Positions 31,979 through 32,412 of a DNA stretch of 32,412 bases are shown piece after piece. The notes beneath the pieces were generated by a model, which saw nothing but the letters and a program-made list of their open reading frames with translations, searched no databases and was not told the DNA's origin. The position numbers and the translations under genes are program-made. This stretch comes from Paracoccaceae bacterium (GTDB taxonomy: Bacteria > Pseudomonadota > Alphaproteobacteria > Rhizobiales > Stappiaceae): contig PARB01000028.1 of the NCBI GenBank assembly GCA_002709505.1, positions 1 through 32,412 on the forward strand, written 5' to 3'. Positions within the stretch are counted from its first letter, which is position 1, and each line of letters begins with the position of its first letter.

Positions 31979-32412
31979 TCTCACCCGCCATGCGCTGAAC
32001 GGCGCGACCATGGGCACCCGCTGGTCGGCGCTGTTTCACATGCCTGCGGACTTCGACGTGCGGCCGGTCGAACGCGCCATGGCACAGGCGGTGACCGAGG
32101 TGGATGCCCAGATGTCCACCTGGAAAGCCGACAGCGATCTCATGCGGCTGAACGCGGCCCCGACCGGTGCCTGGGTCGAGCTTCCGGCTGCGCTGATGAC
32201 GGTGCTCGAGGCCGGGCTTGCGATCGGGCGCGCGTCGGACGGGGCCTTCGACATCGCCATGGGCGATGCGGTTGCAGCCTGGGGCTTCGGCCCGCAGGCG
32301 GCGGAGGAAAGCCGCATCCGCGCTGCGCTTTCCACCACGAGGCCGGCGGCGCATGACGTGGTGGAGCTCGATACCGCAGCCGGCCGGGCCCGCAAGCATG
32401 CGCCGGTGTCGC
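31959..32412 (+). CDS. apbE: FAD:protein FMN transferase ApbE, 5' part
   Basis: The first 151 codons of ApbE, cut by the right edge. ApbE transfers FMN from FAD to Ser/Thr of target proteins. Family features visible: NGATMGTRWSALF near the N-terminus, VDAQMSTWKADSDLMRLNA, and the SDGAFDIAMGDAVAAWGFGP segment of the active site. No signal peptide or lipobox is seen at the start, unlike many ApbE proteins, so the enzyme may act in the cytosol or the start may be further along; AGAGG lies ~7 bases upstream of the ATG used. It overlaps the end of the PepSY-reductase gene by 20 bases, tying it to the DUF2271-reductase operon, whose DUF2271 member carries the probable target motif. Confidence 0.93.
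   Translation, partial: MAKTFTDLTRHALNGATMGTRWSALFHMPADFDVRPVERAMAQAVTEVDAQMSTWKADSDLMRLNAAPTGAWVELPAALMTVLEAGLAIGRASDGAFDIAMGDAVAAWGFGPQAAEESRIRAALSTTRPAAHDVVELDTAAGRARKHAPVS

Overview
The window is GC-rich, densely coding bacterial chromosome. It most likely comes from an alphaproteobacterium of the Hyphomicrobiales (Rhizobiales) type. The evidence is the IF-3/L35/L20 block with an ATT-started infC followed by a Rieske oxygenase gene, chemoreceptors lacking a C-terminal pentapeptide, CtrA-like TTAACCAT boxes, and several small membrane proteins that I recall as common in that order. I see no insertion sequence, phage gene, CRISPR array or rRNA. Genus assignment is not possible by eye.

Layout. 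1-3.8 kb: the N-terminus of a secreted protein (reverse strand, running off the left edge) behind two CtrA-like boxes, a patatin-like lipase, an ABHD10-like hydrolase and a divergent GT4 glycosyltransferase. 3.8-5.8 kb: a chemoreceptor with a large periplasmic helical sensor. 6.3-7.9 kb: infC, then rpmI-rplT with its own promoter and terminator. 8-13.3 kb: a Rieske oxygenase, an M48 membrane protease, a second chemoreceptor with a membrane-embedded His-containing sensor paired with a small membrane protein, msrA and another small membrane protein. 13.8-15.8 kb: tRNA-Ser(GGA) and recQ.

15.9-21.5 kb is a tight reverse-strand operon: DegT/StsC-like aminotransferase, GMC flavin oxidoreductase (with a pyranose-oxidase-like segment), and two sugar-porter MFS transporters coupled by a 4-base overlap. 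It looks like an oxidise/transaminate/transport module for a sugar or cyclitol. 21.7-24.2 kb: two adjacent membrane-linked alpha/beta hydrolases. 24.5-26.2 kb: a DUF3883 nuclease-fold protein and a sugar-phosphate nucleotidyltransferase.

26.2-32.4 kb is the most interesting stretch. An OmpR-type response regulator/histidine kinase pair is divergent from four exported or membrane redox proteins and ApbE: a PepSY-like periplasmic protein, an Asp/His-rich secreted protein, a DUF2271 protein carrying an apparent flavinylation motif (TGAS), and a four-helix PepSY membrane protein fused to a flavodoxin/FNR-type reductase, followed by ApbE (FMN transferase, cut by the right edge). Two promoters in this block share the same pair of motifs at identical 34-base spacing, which would fit control by the adjacent regulator. 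The parts make a plausible NAD(P)H-to-periplasm electron-transfer chain ending on a covalently flavinylated protein, possibly for metal (iron) reduction. That function is inferred, not demonstrated.
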